Origin: Hyphomicrobiales bacterium
GTDB lineage: Bacteria > Pseudomonadota > Alphaproteobacteria > Rhizobiales > Xanthobacteraceae
Assembly: GCA_016201085.1 (NCBI GenBank)
Contig: JACQDO010000181.1
Span: forward strand, 1-6,320
Direction: 5' to 3'
DNA: 6,320 nt
This document shows, piece after piece, positions 6,236 to 6,320 of this stretch. A program made the position numbers and the translations under genes. The notes beneath the pieces are model-generated. The model had not been told where the DNA came from and did not search any database. It saw nothing but the letters and a program-made list of their open reading frames with translations. Numbering within the stretch: position 1 is the first letter of the stretch; every line of letters starts with the position of its first letter.

Positions 6236-6320
6236 ATGACAATGCCCGACCAAACTGAAGAACCCGGTAATCGCTCGGCGGTAGCCAGTTATGTCGCGAC
6301 GATGTCGGCGGATCTCGCGA
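6236..6320 (+). CDS. Hypothetical protein, 5' part only (runs off the window)
   Basis: A plus-strand frame starting ATG ACA ATG CCC and continuing to the window edge without a stop: 28 complete codons, beginning MTMPDQTEEPGNRSAVASYV and ending in ATMSADLA. The early part is acidic and polar, and SAVASYVATMSADLA looks like an amphipathic helix. Codon use is GC-rich like the neighbouring genes. It vaguely resembles short uncharacterised proteins of Bradyrhizobium-type bacteria, but that is memory-based and unverified. Start choice is uncertain: the ATG at 6242 has GTGGA 6 nt upstream, the ATG at 6236 has no Shine-Dalgarno, and the frame stays open upstream with further ATGs at 6140, 6125 and 6002. 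A small hairpin (GCCGG 6213-6217 with CCGGC 6226-6230) lies just before the start. It diverges from topA. No function can be assigned. Confidence 0.5.
   Translation, partial: MTMPDQTEEPGNRSAVASYVATMSADLA

Overview
This window looks like ordinary chromosomal backbone from a GC-rich alphaproteobacterium, most likely of the order Hyphomicrobiales (Bradyrhizobium, Rhodopseudomonas or Xanthobacteraceae type). The pointers are strong G/C preference at third codon positions, an alphaproteobacterial-type TopA (TYMRTDG at the active site, one C4 zinc finger followed by GRFG repeats and a Lys/Ala-rich tail), the topA-rnr-NUDIX gene order, and GANTC (CcrM-type) sites. The lineage is inferred from these features and not from a database search.

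Layout, right to left along the minus strand: topA (DNA topoisomerase I, 5945 to 3216), a 70-bp gap, rnr (RNase R, 3145 to 881, TTG start), a 12-bp gap, and a NUDIX hydrolase gene (868 to 92). The same orientation and short gaps suggest one transcription unit, although the 70-bp gap before rnr leaves room for local control: it holds a 12-bp palindrome and a small hairpin that touches the rnr ribosome binding site. The last 91 bases (1-91) hold no gene I can recognise, but they contain an imperfect stem-loop at 6-37.

To the right of topA is a divergent intergenic region of about 290 bp (5946-6235). Its topA-proximal half carries a good minus-strand sigma70-like promoter (TTGACA, 17 bp, CATGTT) and three GANTC sites. 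Its far half is a strikingly AT-rich island (6100-6185) with short direct repeats, in front of a plus-strand reading frame that starts near 6236 and runs off the window. That frame gives only about 28 residues and its function is unknown.

The three complete genes are housekeeping functions: relaxation of negative supercoils, 3'-to-5' degradation of structured RNA, and hydrolysis of a nucleoside-diphosphate-linked compound. Long open frames on the opposite strand (23-2971 and 3927-5963) are shadows of GC-rich genes. I see no mobile element, CRISPR array, tRNA, rRNA, toxin-antitoxin or defence system here. The points worth a second look are regulatory (GANTC cluster, AT-rich repeat island, rnr leader hairpin) and the unusually split NUDIX box.
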